The notes under the pieces are model-generated. The model saw only the letters and a program-made list of their open reading frames with translations, did no database searches and had not been told where the DNA came from. Of a stretch of 64,000 nt of DNA, positions 41,344-49,829 are shown piece by piece. The DNA comes from JBMNFI01 sp050949225 (GTDB taxonomy: Bacteria; Bacillota; Dehalobacteriia; UBA4068): positions 1 to 64,000 of the forward strand of contig JBMNFI010000002.1 of NCBI GenBank assembly GCA_050949225.1. The letters are read 5' to 3'. The translations under genes and the position numbers were made by a program. Within the stretch, counting starts at the first letter, position 1, and the number at the start of each line of letters is the position of its first letter.

Positions 41344-41823
41344 CTATGTTATATTTCCTTTCATTAAATTATTTTTATCAACACTTTTTTCTAGTTTGCT
41401 CTGCAATTTCTTAAGACCTGTCTCAATTTTCTGCAGACAAGCTTCATATTCAGCTAAATCACCACCATAAGGGTCCGGAATATCACAACCACCAATTTCC
41501 GCCATAGAAATCACTTTATCCGCTGACCGGGGATCCATGGACAGCAGCATATTTTTATGTGCTTGCGTCATCGTAACCACCAGATCAGCTTCATCTAACA
41601 AATAGGTAGAAAGCAGTTTGCTGCGAAAATCACGCAAATTGCCTCCTCGTTTTTCTACCGTCAAAACGGCATTATCAGTTGCTTTGTCTAAGGTTAAGGC
41701 ATGAAGTCCCGCCGAAAAAACTTGAGGGGTCTTTTCCTGACTCTCATAAAGAAGAGGGAAAATTGCCTCTGCCATAGGACTGCGGCAGGTGTTACCTGTA
41801 CAAACAAATAAAATCTTCATCAT
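41344..41823 (-). CDS. Low-molecular-weight protein phosphatase (YwlE-like)
   Basis: 159 residues. The P-loop CTGNTCRSPMAEA (about 8-20) has the nucleophilic Cys, Thr-Cys positions and Arg of the LMW-PTP family. The Thr after CTGN and the general-acid segment DPYGG near 117 resemble the arginine phosphatase YwlE rather than a tyrosine phosphatase. In B. subtilis YwlE removes McsB-made arginine phosphates. The start overlaps the stop of tsaC by 4 bp (ATGA), so expression is coupled. Arginine versus tyrosine specificity is inferred. Confidence 0.93.
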   Translation of the reverse strand: MMKILFVCTGNTCRSPMAEAIFPLLYESQEKTPQVFSAGLHALTLDKATDNAVLTVEKRGGNLRDFRSKLLSTYLLDEADLVVTMTQAHKNMLLSMDPRSADKVISMAEIGGCDIPDPYGGDLAEYEACLQKIETGLKKLQSKLEKSVDKNNLMKGNIT

Positions 41824-42881
41824 TCGGCTTCCTCCCTAAAGGCGGCTTTCTCTAATCTATTCATGATAGCCTTACCGAGGGTATTTTCGGTATCCACCGT
41901 CTCCACAATCAGCGTTTTTATCCCCATCATATCAGCAGTCCTAAAGGAGGCAAATAAGTGGCTTCCGTAGGCCGCAAAATCCCCATCCTCCGCCAAAATC
42001 AAACGTTGTGCTTGAGGTGGCAATAAAGTCGAGCTGCCTTGAAAACATAAAACCATCACAGGTTTCGGCGCCATCTGCCAAGTATTTTGCAAATCCTCCT
42101 TTTTTGCTAAGATCACTTGGCATTGTGGTGAATAGTGAGCATACTTAGTGCCGGGAGACAGTGGAGCATCCGACACAACATTAACATCCAAAACTTCCCC
42201 TAGAAAAGGCTTCAATTCCTCCGCACCAATTTTACCTGGGCGTAAAATACGCGGCTGTGAGCCGCTTAAGTCCAAAACTGTGGATTCTAATCCGATCTCT
42301 ACCGCACCTCCATCAATAATCAAGGGGATCTTACCTGCCAAATCATCCAACACATGATCAGCCAAAGTCGGACTGGGGCGCCCGGAGGTGTTGGCAGACG
42401 GAGCCGCCAGCGGCACGGCAGCTTTTTTTATTAAATCACGTGCTATCGCATGGTCAGGACAGCGAACCGCCACTGTAGGCAAACCACAAGTGACTAAATC
42501 AGGAATGCTTGCTTTTTTTGCTAAAACCATTGTCAAAGGACCCGGCCAAAAATTTTTTGCCAGCAGTTGGGCTTCAAAAGTAACCTTCGCCACCTTTTCC
42601 AGATCCGCCGCCTCGGCAATATGTACAATCAAAGGGTTATCACAGGGACGTCCTTTAACTGTAAAAATTTTGGATACTGCCTGTTCGTCAAAAGCATTTG
42701 CGCCCAAACCATAAACAGTTTCAGTGGGAAAGGCCACCAAAGAGCCTTCTTTAATCAAGGCAGCAGCCCTATCTAATGCCTGCTCACGATAAAGCTTTTC
42801 TTTGGCATTTATATAAGAATTATTTCCGTTCAATTGTCGCTCAGCTAATTTGTTAGCTATTTTTATAACTTCTGTTTTCAC
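41820..42881 (-). CDS. tsaC: Threonylcarbamoyl-AMP synthase (Sua5/TsaC long form)
   Basis: 353 residues, the long Sua5 form. A YrdC domain (about 35-220) has FPTETVYGLGANA, KGRPCDNPL, FWPGPLT and APSANTSGRPSPT. A linker SPGTKYAHYSP leads to the C-terminal Sua5 domain (about 245-350). It makes threonylcarbamoyl-AMP from threonine, bicarbonate and ATP for the t6A37 modification of ANN-reading tRNAs. The first 25 residues (MKTEVIKIANKLAERQ) are an extra N-terminal extension. It overlaps prmC by 4 bp and the phosphatase gene by 4 bp, giving a tightly coupled prfA-prmC-tsaC-phosphatase run. Confidence 0.96.
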   Translation of the reverse strand: MKTEVIKIANKLAERQLNGNNSYINAKEKLYREQALDRAAALIKEGSLVAFPTETVYGLGANAFDEQAVSKIFTVKGRPCDNPLIVHIAEAADLEKVAKVTFEAQLLAKNFWPGPLTMVLAKKASIPDLVTCGLPTVAVRCPDHAIARDLIKKAAVPLAAPSANTSGRPSPTLADHVLDDLAGKIPLIIDGGAVEIGLESTVLDLSGSQPRILRPGKIGAEELKPFLGEVLDVNVVSDAPLSPGTKYAHYSPQCQVILAKKEDLQNTWQMAPKPVMVLCFQGSSTLLPPQAQRLILAEDGDFAAYGSHLFASFRTADMMGIKTLIVETVDTENTLGKAIMNRLEKAAFREEAE

Positions 42882-43744
42882 AAAACAAACTCCTTATCAC
42901 CCATTTGTGACACCACACCACGGTGATTTCCCGAAAAATCATCAATATATTGTAACACGTGAAACTTTGATTGTAAAAGTAATTCGCTGATCTCGGCTTT
43001 TTGATCGAAGCCTGTTTCCATAACTAAAAAACCTTTCCTTGCCAAAACCTGCGGCAACCCTTTAAGCAAACGACGATAAAAAGCCAAGCCATCTTGTCCA
43101 CCGTCCAAAGCCAAAAGCGGCTCCTTTTGTACATCCGGCGGCAGAGTGCTTAATTCCTGTGTCCTGATATAAGGGGGGTTGGTAATCACTAGATCAAATT
43201 GCCGTTTTTGTGCTAAAAAAGGCTCTAATAAGTCGCCTTGTAAAAAATGACAGCGCTCAAAAACCTGTAGTCGGTGTGCATTTTTGGAAGCAACGGTTAA
43301 AGCCTTCTGAGAAATATCACTTAAAAAAACCTCCGCCTGCGGCAAATAATAAGCCAAAGACAGCCCTAAAGCGCCTGAGCCACAGCAAATATCTGCAATT
43401 AATAATTTATCTTTGTTTTTAACTGCAGCCAAGGCAGCCTCAACCACTCGTTCGCTGTCCCAGCGGGGGATTAACACATTTGGGTCAACCATAAAGTCCA
43501 AGGACATAAATTCCTGCTCACCCAGTAAATATTGCAAGGGATGTGCCTGGCTGCGCTTTTGCACCAAGGCAAAAATTTGCTGCTTCTGTTTAGCGGTTAA
43601 GTCGGCCTCCAGGTGCAAAAACAGCTGATTAAGAGGGACGGTGAGAACAAAGGCACAAATCAATCTTGCCTCCCGATCAGCTTCACTAATAGCGGCAGCT
43701 GCTAAAAGACTACGGCTCTTAACTAAGCATTCTCTTACCTTCAT
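42878..43744 (-). CDS. prmC: Release-factor glutamine methyltransferase
   Basis: 288 residues. An N-terminal helical domain (about 1-80) is followed by a SAM-dependent methyltransferase domain with ADICCGSGALGLSLA (motif I, about 116-130) and the substrate motif NPPY (about 190-193). PrmC methylates the GGQ glutamine of release factors RF1 and RF2. It lies just downstream of prfA (19 bp), its substrate gene, and overlaps tsaC by 4 bp. A parS-like palindrome lies in its 3' end. Confidence 0.97.
   Translation of the reverse strand: MKVRECLVKSRSLLAAAAISEADREARLICAFVLTVPLNQLFLHLEADLTAKQKQQIFALVQKRSQAHPLQYLLGEQEFMSLDFMVDPNVLIPRWDSERVVEAALAAVKNKDKLLIADICCGSGALGLSLAYYLPQAEVFLSDISQKALTVASKNAHRLQVFERCHFLQGDLLEPFLAQKRQFDLVITNPPYIRTQELSTLPPDVQKEPLLALDGGQDGLAFYRRLLKGLPQVLARKGFLVMETGFDQKAEISELLLQSKFHVLQYIDDFSGNHRGVVSQMGDKEFVL
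42951..42966. other. Degenerate parS-like site inside prmC
   Basis: TGTAACACGTGAAACT matches the ParB site consensus TGTTTCACGTGAAACA at 13 of 16 positions, including the central CACGTG. It may bind ParB weakly or be chance. Confidence 0.35.
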
Positions 43745-43763
43745 AAAGCTTCTTCATTCCCCT

Positions 43764-44831
43764 TTAGTTATAATCTCTAAGTCGCTGTGCTTGATCAGTG
43801 GTAACCAAAGCATCTATCAGCTCATCCAGCTCACCCTGTAAAATCCATTCCAGTTTATGCAAGGTTAACCCTATACGGTGATCAGTAATGCGTCCCTGAG
43901 GAAAATTATAGGTGCGAACACGCTCTGATCGGTCGCCGGAACCCACCATGCCTTTACGAGCATCAGCTTCCGTACCGCTAACCTCCTGTTGCATTTTCTC
44001 CAAAACTCTGGCCCGTAAAACACGCATCCCTTTATCCTTGTTTTTATGTTGGCTCTTTTCATCTTGACAAGAAACCACAATTCCTGTAGGAATATGGGTC
44101 AAACGAACAGCAGACTGCGTGGTATTAACACATTGTCCGCCGGGACCCGATGAGCAAAAAACATCAACACGCACATCATTGGGACCAAATTCCAGCTCGA
44201 CCTCTTCTGCCTCCGGCAAGATAGCCACAGTTGCAGCCGAGGTGTGGATCCGTCCGCTGGATTCCGTCTCCGGAACTCGCTGTACTCTATGCACGCCACT
44301 TTCAAATTTCAAGCGGCTGTAGGCACCGCGACCTTCTACAAGAGCAATTATTTCCTTAACGCCGCCAATATCGTTATAATTAGCCTCCAGAATTTCCATG
44401 CGCCAACCATTTTTTTCCGCATAACGACTATACATTTTAAACAAATCCATGCCGAATAAAGCGGCCTCATCCCCGCCGGTACCGGCACGAATTTCCAAAA
44501 CAACATTTTTATGATCATTGGGATCTTTGGGTAAAAGCAAAACCTTCAGCCGCCCCTCTAGAACAGCCTTTTTTTCTTTCAAGTCCTCCATTTCCAGCTG
44601 TGCAAGCTCCATCATTTCCGAATCCTCTTTATCTTTAAGGATTTGTGAAGCTTCTTCTATGCCTTCCATGCATGATTTAAATTCCTGATAACATTCAACA
44701 ATCTCTTCCAGATCGGCACGGGCCTTAACATGTTTTTGCCAGGTTTTTTGATCGGCAATCACAGCCGGATCAGAGACAAGGCTTGTTAATTCATTATATT
44801 TTTTTTCTAAAGCAGCTAATTTTTCCTGCAT
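43764..44831 (-). CDS. prfA: Peptide chain release factor 1
   Basis: 355 residues, full length. The N-terminal helical domain (about 1-105) precedes PCRF/RF domains with GTGGDEAALF (about 118). The class I peptidyl-hydrolysis motif GGQ is in SGPGGQCVN (about 231) and the codon-recognition PxT region is near RVPETESSGRIHTSA (about 185). It reads UAA and UAG. It is the first gene of a minus-strand run with prmC, tsaC and the protein phosphatase. ATG 44831 follows AAGGAG. Confidence 0.98.
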   Translation of the reverse strand: MQEKLAALEKKYNELTSLVSDPAVIADQKTWQKHVKARADLEEIVECYQEFKSCMEGIEEASQILKDKEDSEMMELAQLEMEDLKEKKAVLEGRLKVLLLPKDPNDHKNVVLEIRAGTGGDEAALFGMDLFKMYSRYAEKNGWRMEILEANYNDIGGVKEIIALVEGRGAYSRLKFESGVHRVQRVPETESSGRIHTSAATVAILPEAEEVELEFGPNDVRVDVFCSSGPGGQCVNTTQSAVRLTHIPTGIVVSCQDEKSQHKNKDKGMRVLRARVLEKMQQEVSGTEADARKGMVGSGDRSERVRTYNFPQGRITDHRIGLTLHKLEWILQGELDELIDALVTTDQAQRLRDYN

Positions 44832-44883
44832 ACTTGATAACTCCTTTTTTAAGTTTATTTAAGTATTCAAGATCATTATCAAG

Positions 44884-45909
44884 CTAGCTCTCCTCTTTAG
44901 AAAACTGCTGTGAAAGTGGACTCTTTTGTAGTTTTTTACCGACTTGCACATCAGAGCCTGTAGGCATATCTCTTTCAGACTCCTCTTTTTTCAAATCAGC
45001 TTCTGAAATTGGTACAGGCACGGCATCCACCACAATCAAATGGGCATACTCATCACGAAAACCCGGCACAAAGATCATTGAGGTAATCGCGACTTCCAGC
45101 TGCTCCTTGCTAGGCTCATTAGTGGTTATTTTTTGCATCCATAAACCGGGGGCGGTCAAAGCTTTGACTAAGGGATTATCCGGAAAGCGTAAAGGCAATC
45201 TAAATAATTCATAAGCAACTCCCGCAACAAGCGGCATTGTTATAACCTTGATCAAAATACGATGCAAGGCATCGGTTTGTCCCACAAAAGTAAAAATAAT
45301 TATCATCAGCAGCATACTCATTAACAAAAAGCTGGTACCGCAACGAGTGTGAATACGTGAGTGTTTCATTACATTTTCCGGCGTTAAAGGCTCTCCTGCC
45401 TCCACAGCATTTATCGTTTTATGTTCCGCCCCATGATAGGCAAATAATCTTTGGATATCTGGCATGCGGCTGATAAAAAGAACATAGGCCAAAAAGATAC
45501 CTAAACGAATAAAACCCTCCGTCAAGCTGCGGGCAAAATCACCGCCGGCCGCCCAGGCAAAATTACCAATCAGCACGGGCACCACAACAAACAAACCAAT
45601 AGCCATCGCCGCCGCTAATACAATAGCCAGCACGATATCTTTATTCTCCAGCTGTTCCTCACCTTCGCCTGCTTGCGCAGCCGACCAGGAAATATCTTTA
45701 ATTCCCACAATCAATGCAGACAAAAAGGCCACAAAACCACGAATAATCGGCCAGCCAACCAGGGGATATCTTTCCTTTAAAGGTTTTTTCACTTCTGTTT
45801 TATACACAATGCGGTCATCCTCTTTGCGGCAGGCAATCGCTTTACCGCCGGGGCCGTTCATCACGACACCTTCCATTACTGCTTGACCACCATAATTGTT
45901 TTTAGCCAT
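44884..45909 (-). CDS. DUF1385 integral membrane protein (YqhQ-like)
   Basis: 341 residues. The opening YGGQAVMEGVVMNGP is the DUF1385 signature. About four to five transmembrane helices follow (VGWPIIRGFVAFLSALIVG; VLAAAMAIGLFVVVPVLI; RLGIFLAYVLFIS; FLLMSMLLMIIIFTFVG; MPLVAGVAYELFRL), with YHGAEHKTINAVE and TRCGTSFLL between them. The acidic and Ser/Lys tail (DLKKEESERDMP) is cytosolic. The function is unknown. The family sits upstream of prfA-prmC in many Firmicutes, as here, and probably shares their transcript. Confidence 0.94.
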   Translation of the reverse strand: MAKNNYGGQAVMEGVVMNGPGGKAIACRKEDDRIVYKTEVKKPLKERYPLVGWPIIRGFVAFLSALIVGIKDISWSAAQAGEGEEQLENKDIVLAIVLAAAMAIGLFVVVPVLIGNFAWAAGGDFARSLTEGFIRLGIFLAYVLFISRMPDIQRLFAYHGAEHKTINAVEAGEPLTPENVMKHSRIHTRCGTSFLLMSMLLMIIIFTFVGQTDALHRILIKVITMPLVAGVAYELFRLPLRFPDNPLVKALTAPGLWMQKITTNEPSKEQLEVAITSMIFVPGFRDEYAHLIVVDAVPVPISEADLKKEESERDMPTGSDVQVGKKLQKSPLSQQFSKEES

Positions 45910-45969
45910 ATAAAAACCTCAAATTCTCTTAAAATTATTATCTACTTATTATATCCTTTTTCACTATAT

Positions 45970-46012
45970 AATAGCAAGGGATAAATTGTTTTTATTCCTT
46001 GCTATCTTTTTA
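45970..46012. terminator. Weak hairpin between desulfurase and DUF1385 genes
   Basis: AGCAAGG (45973-45979) pairs with CCTTGCT (45997-46003) around a 17-nt AT-rich loop, with a T-run on the plus side only. It may be a weak terminator. Confidence 0.4.
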
Positions 46013-46060
46013 TATTTGACTGCAAGACCGTACAAAAGGTTCCTGAAAAGGTGCCCAGAC

Positions 46061-47209
46061 CTATTTGGTTGCAATTATTTGTCTCATAGCCTCAACAGCT
46101 TGATTGATTTCTTTTTTGGTATTAAAAACGCCGAAGCTAAAACGTAAGGTGCCCGTTTCCAAACTGCCAATAGCTTGATGTGCCAAAGGAGTGCAATGAA
46201 GACCCGCTCGCACACAAATATTATACTGATTATCCAAAAGCCAGGCTACCTCGCTAACGTCCCTTTCCTTCACCGTTAAAGAAACTACCGGAACTCGCGG
46301 CTTAATCCTGGAAGGAGGCACAAAAAGACAAACATCAGGCAGTTCACTTATTCTCTCACAAAAACAATCAGCCAGCTGCTGTGTATAATCATAAATTTCT
46401 TGCGGGGTAAACTTATCCAAAAAGTCCAGAGAGCCTGACAAACCGGCAATCCCCGGCATATTCAAACTGCCGCTTTCCAAACGATCAGGAAAAACCTCCG
46501 GCTGCTGCCATTTTTGAGAATTACTACCTGTACCACCGTTGATAAGCGGCCTTATTTCCACATCATCGGCCACACACAGCCCACCTATTCCCGCCGGCCC
46601 ATACAAAGTCTTATGACCTGCAAAGGCCAATAAAGAAATATTCATTTTTTGCATATCTATAGGGATCAGGGCGGCAGATTGGGCAGCATCGACCAAAAAC
46701 AACAAATCCTTTTCTTTCGCAAAACAGCCAATCTGTTTTATCGGCTGCACACTGCCTGTGACATTAGAGGCATGTGTGCAAACTAACATTCTGGTGTTTT
46801 TCTGCATTGCAGCGGAAAAATCCTTGGCAGACACATAACCCCATTTATCCGCCTTGATGCAGGTAGTCGTAATAATACCTAAAGACTCCAAATGCTTTAA
46901 TGGTCTCCACACAGCATTATGCTCCATGCCGGAATAAATCACATGATCGCCCTTTTTTAAAACGCCCTTTAAGGCTTGATTAAGAGCGGCGGTAGCACCG
47001 GCCGTAAAAACAACTCGACTAACATCAGCACAGCCAAACAGCTTTGCTAATCTTTCACGGGTATTAAAAAGCAGCCTAGAGGCTGCAAGTGACATCTTAT
47101 AGGCACCGCGTCCCGGGTTTGCCCCGTACTTTTCGCAAGATCGCAGCAAACCCTCCCTAACCTGCGGTGGCTTAGGATGGGAGCCAGCAGCATTATCAAA
47201 AAATATCAT
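46061..47209 (-). CDS. Cysteine desulfurase family PLP enzyme
   Basis: 382 residues of the SufS/CsdB-type class V aminotransferase fold. It begins FFDNAAGSHPKPPQV. The PLP lysine is in AGHKTLYGPAGIGGL (about 195-209), VDAAQSAALIPIDM holds the PLP aspartate, and the probable persulfide cysteine lies in RAGLHCTPLAH (about 347). It should take sulfur from cysteine for Fe-S clusters or thio-modification; family members with this DNAAG start are often called 'aminotransferase class V'. Downstream lies DUF1385, and parB is 75 bp upstream. A thiouridylase partner is not in the window. Confidence 0.93.
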   Translation of the reverse strand: MIFFDNAAGSHPKPPQVREGLLRSCEKYGANPGRGAYKMSLAASRLLFNTRERLAKLFGCADVSRVVFTAGATAALNQALKGVLKKGDHVIYSGMEHNAVWRPLKHLESLGIITTTCIKADKWGYVSAKDFSAAMQKNTRMLVCTHASNVTGSVQPIKQIGCFAKEKDLLFLVDAAQSAALIPIDMQKMNISLLAFAGHKTLYGPAGIGGLCVADDVEIRPLINGGTGSNSQKWQQPEVFPDRLESGSLNMPGIAGLSGSLDFLDKFTPQEIYDYTQQLADCFCERISELPDVCLFVPPSRIKPRVPVVSLTVKERDVSEVAWLLDNQYNICVRAGLHCTPLAHQAIGSLETGTLRFSFGVFNTKKEINQAVEAMRQIIATK

Positions 47210-47284
47210 AAAAACAGCTCCTCTTTTTGGTCTGTAATTTTATAATATAGTTTATGACAATTATTGCCAGGCTGTGATAATTGT

Positions 47285-48166
47285 TTAAAAATGCACATCC
47301 GGTAAAAGTTGCTCTAAGAGACGCTCCAGATCCTCCGTATCGTAATATTCTATAACAATTTTCCCACCTTTTTTGCCTTGCTCCAAAGAAACTTTAGTAG
47401 CCAATTTTTCTCGTAAATGCTTAGTAATATCCTGCACCATTAGATCATTATCCCCAGATTTTTGACGTCTGTGGGTTGGTTTTTTTTCCACAATTTGGCC
47501 ACTTAACAAGTGTGCTGAAAATTCGGTTTGCCTCACTGACAATCCCTCAGCAATAACCCTTTGAGCCAGCTTATTCTGGTCATCGACCTTATCTAAGGAT
47601 AAAATAGCCCGGCCATGTCCGGCCGTCAAGCGACCATTAATTAACATCGCTTGCACCGAAGGGCTCAATGACAACAGCCTTAACGTGTTAGCAACATGAG
47701 GTCGACTTTTACCCAGTCGAGAGGCCAGTTCTTTTTGTGTATAGCCAAATTCATTTTGTAGCTTTTGATAGGTTTGAGCCTCTTCTAAAACATTGAGATC
47801 CTCTCTCTGAATATTTTCTATTAAAGAAAACTCGGTAATTTGTCCCTCGCTTAGCTGTCTTACAATACAGGGGATCTCCTGTAGACCTGCCATTATAGCG
47901 GCTCGCCACCGTCGCTCTCCTGCGACAATCTCATATCTTTTACCCTTTTCCACCACAATAATCGGCTGCAAAAGCCCAAACTCCTTAATAGAGTCTGACA
48001 ATTCTTGCAACTTGTCTTCAGCAAAAAACTTGCGCGGCTGATCAGGATTAGAGTCAATCTTTTTTACACTTAAAAGGGTAATCTGTTCCCCTTCCAAAAG
48101 CTCCTCATTTTTGTACTCACCCATCAAGGCAGAAAGTCCTTTTCCCAAACTTCTTTTTGCCATCAT
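47285..48166 (-). CDS. parB: Chromosome partitioning protein ParB / Spo0J
   Basis: 293 residues. ATG 48166 overlaps the parA stop as TGATG. Motifs are NPDQPRKFF, GERRWRAAIMAG (CTP-binding box, about 80-91), NIQREDLNVLEEA, and the helix-turn-helix TQKELASRLGKSRPHVANTLRLL (about 140-163) that reads parS. The C-terminal dimerisation domain ends LEQLLPDVHF. ParB clamps onto DNA at parS, spreads with CTP and loads condensin. A near-consensus parS lies at 49806-49821, between rsmG and mnmG. Confidence 0.97.
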   Translation of the reverse strand: MMAKRSLGKGLSALMGEYKNEELLEGEQITLLSVKKIDSNPDQPRKFFAEDKLQELSDSIKEFGLLQPIIVVEKGKRYEIVAGERRWRAAIMAGLQEIPCIVRQLSEGQITEFSLIENIQREDLNVLEEAQTYQKLQNEFGYTQKELASRLGKSRPHVANTLRLLSLSPSVQAMLINGRLTAGHGRAILSLDKVDDQNKLAQRVIAEGLSVRQTEFSAHLLSGQIVEKKPTHRRQKSGDNDLMVQDITKHLREKLATKVSLEQGKKGGKIVIEYYDTEDLERLLEQLLPDVHF

Positions 48167-48942
48167 CAATCCTCCCGTTCCTTTTGTGATGCCAAAAACT
48201 CCTCCGCAAGCTGCTCATAACATTCGGCGCCTTTTGATTTGGCATCATAATGAAGTATCGGCAAACCATGGCTGGGCGCCTCTGACAACCTAATGCTGCG
48301 CGGAATAACAGTTTGATACACTTTTTCGGCAAAAAAACCCCGAGCCTCTTCTGCAACTTCCTGTGAAAGATTGGTGCGCCCATCAAACATGGTCAAAAGC
48401 ACACCCTCCAAATCCAAAGAAGAGTTAAGATGTCTCTTTACCAAATCAAAGGTGTTCATCAACTGACTGACGCCCTCCAGGGCATAATACTCGCACTGTA
48501 AAGGGATGACAATACTATCGGCCGCCGTTAAAGCATTAAGGGTCAACAATCCTAAGGATGGCGGACAATCAAAAAAAACGTAATCATACTTATCTTTCAG
48601 CGGACGCAAAGCCTTTTTTAGCTTTGATTCACGAGAAATAGCGGAAACCAACTCTATTTCTGCACCTGCTAGCTGAATAGTTGCCGGCAAAAGGTCTAAA
48701 TTACTAAACTGGCTGGCAATTGTTACGGATTCGGCCGGAGCACCATTAATCAACACATCATAAATGCAATGCTGTAGCCTTCTTCGATCAACCCCCAGAC
48801 CACTGGTAGCATTCCCTTGCGGATCCATATCAACTAAAAGCACCTTTTTACCTTTATCGGCTAAATATGCAGACAGATTGACTACAGTAGTAGTTTTAGC
48901 CACTCCACCTTTTTGATTTACCACAGCAATAGTTTTCGTCAT
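48166..48942 (-). CDS. parA: Chromosome partitioning ATPase ParA / Soj
   Basis: 258 residues from ATG 48942; an earlier in-frame start at 48963 would add seven poorly supported residues. The deviant Walker A motif is NQKGGVAKTTTVVN (about 10-23). Walker A' is DMDPQGNATSG and the Walker B region is DYVFFDCPPSLGL. The ATP-driven ParA gradient segregates ParB-bound origins; in Bacillus, Soj also regulates DnaA. It is the upstream partner of parB and overlaps it by one base. Confidence 0.97.
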   Translation of the reverse strand: MTKTIAVVNQKGGVAKTTTVVNLSAYLADKGKKVLLVDMDPQGNATSGLGVDRRRLQHCIYDVLINGAPAESVTIASQFSNLDLLPATIQLAGAEIELVSAISRESKLKKALRPLKDKYDYVFFDCPPSLGLLTLNALTAADSIVIPLQCEYYALEGVSQLMNTFDLVKRHLNSSLDLEGVLLTMFDGRTNLSQEVAEEARGFFAEKVYQTVIPRSIRLSEAPSHGLPILHYDAKSKGAECYEQLAEEFLASQKERED

Positions 48943-49084
48943 TTTGCACCGCCAACTTAACAAAAATTTCTACATAATCTACATAATAAAATCATTCCAC
49001 ATGCTATCGGCTTAATCCTGCCAAAAATCGCTTCTACATTTTTATTTCCACAAGCGCGCTTCATTTATAACTACCAACAACGCT

Positions 49085-49792
49085 CTATAAAGGATGTTTT
49101 TGCGGCTTGCCTGCACGGCGTGGGTATTTTCCAGGGCAATCACTTATTTTTTTCACCACAACGAGACTCCGCAGTTCCTCTTTATCGGGTAACATCAACT
49201 GCTTCAAGTCATCAATCCGGCCACCTAAAAGACTTAATGCCTGCTGAGAGGCAGCAATCTCTTCTTCAACAGATGGCCCTTTCATCGCCAAAAAATAACC
49301 GCCACCGGCCACAAAGGGCAAACTGCACTCCAAAAGAGATGGCAAAGGACTTACCGCACGTGCTACCACTACATCAAATTTTTCTCGCAAATTATCCTGA
49401 TACGCTGCCACCTCAGCACGAGAGCATAAAACCTCTACGTTAGAAAGGCCTAATTCTTTTTTTACCTGCCATAAAAAACCACAACGCTTTTGTAAAGAAT
49501 CCAACAAGATCCAGCTGCTGGCAGGTTGCATAATTGCTGCCGGAACACCGGGAAAACCCGCCCCACTGCCTACATCAAGACACCGTGAGCCTGCAGCAAT
49601 CTGTGGAAGAATCAGTAACGAATCCAGATAATGCTTAATGAGCGCTTCTTTTGAGTCAGTGATGGCTGTAAGATTGAATTTAGAGTTGGTCTCCATGACC
49701 ATGTGCCAATGTTTTTCCATAAGTTGCGCTTGTTCCGCATTGAGATCAATCCCCATTAATCCAGCTTGTTTTTTCAGTTCTTCAATAAACAT
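49085..49792 (-). CDS. rsmG: 16S rRNA (guanine-527-N7) methyltransferase
   Basis: 235 residues. The SAM-binding motif is CLDVGSGAGFPGVPAAI (about 66-82). NLTAITD precedes it, and VVARAVSPLPSLLE (about 140) is a family block. It methylates G527 of 16S rRNA, and loss gives low-level streptomycin resistance. It lies in the usual mnmE-mnmG-rsmG-parA-parB order. AGAGGTGTC precedes ATG 49792, and a parS site lies just upstream. Confidence 0.97.
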   Translation of the reverse strand: MFIEELKKQAGLMGIDLNAEQAQLMEKHWHMVMETNSKFNLTAITDSKEALIKHYLDSLLILPQIAAGSRCLDVGSGAGFPGVPAAIMQPASSWILLDSLQKRCGFLWQVKKELGLSNVEVLCSRAEVAAYQDNLREKFDVVVARAVSPLPSLLECSLPFVAGGGYFLAMKGPSVEEEIAASQQALSLLGGRIDDLKQLMLPDKEELRSLVVVKKISDCPGKYPRRAGKPQKHPL

Positions 49793-49805
49793 TTAGACAC
49801 CTCTT

Positions 49806-49821
49806 TGTTTCATGTGAAACA
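49806..49821. other. parS site (ParB-binding palindrome)
   Basis: TGTTTCATGTGAAACA is a perfect 16-bp palindrome, one base off the consensus TGTTTCACGTGAAACA per strand at the centre. It lies between rsmG and mnmG, about 7 kb from the rpmH-dnaA junction, as expected for origin-proximal parS. Confidence 0.88.
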
Positions 49822-49829
49822 TTTATTAT

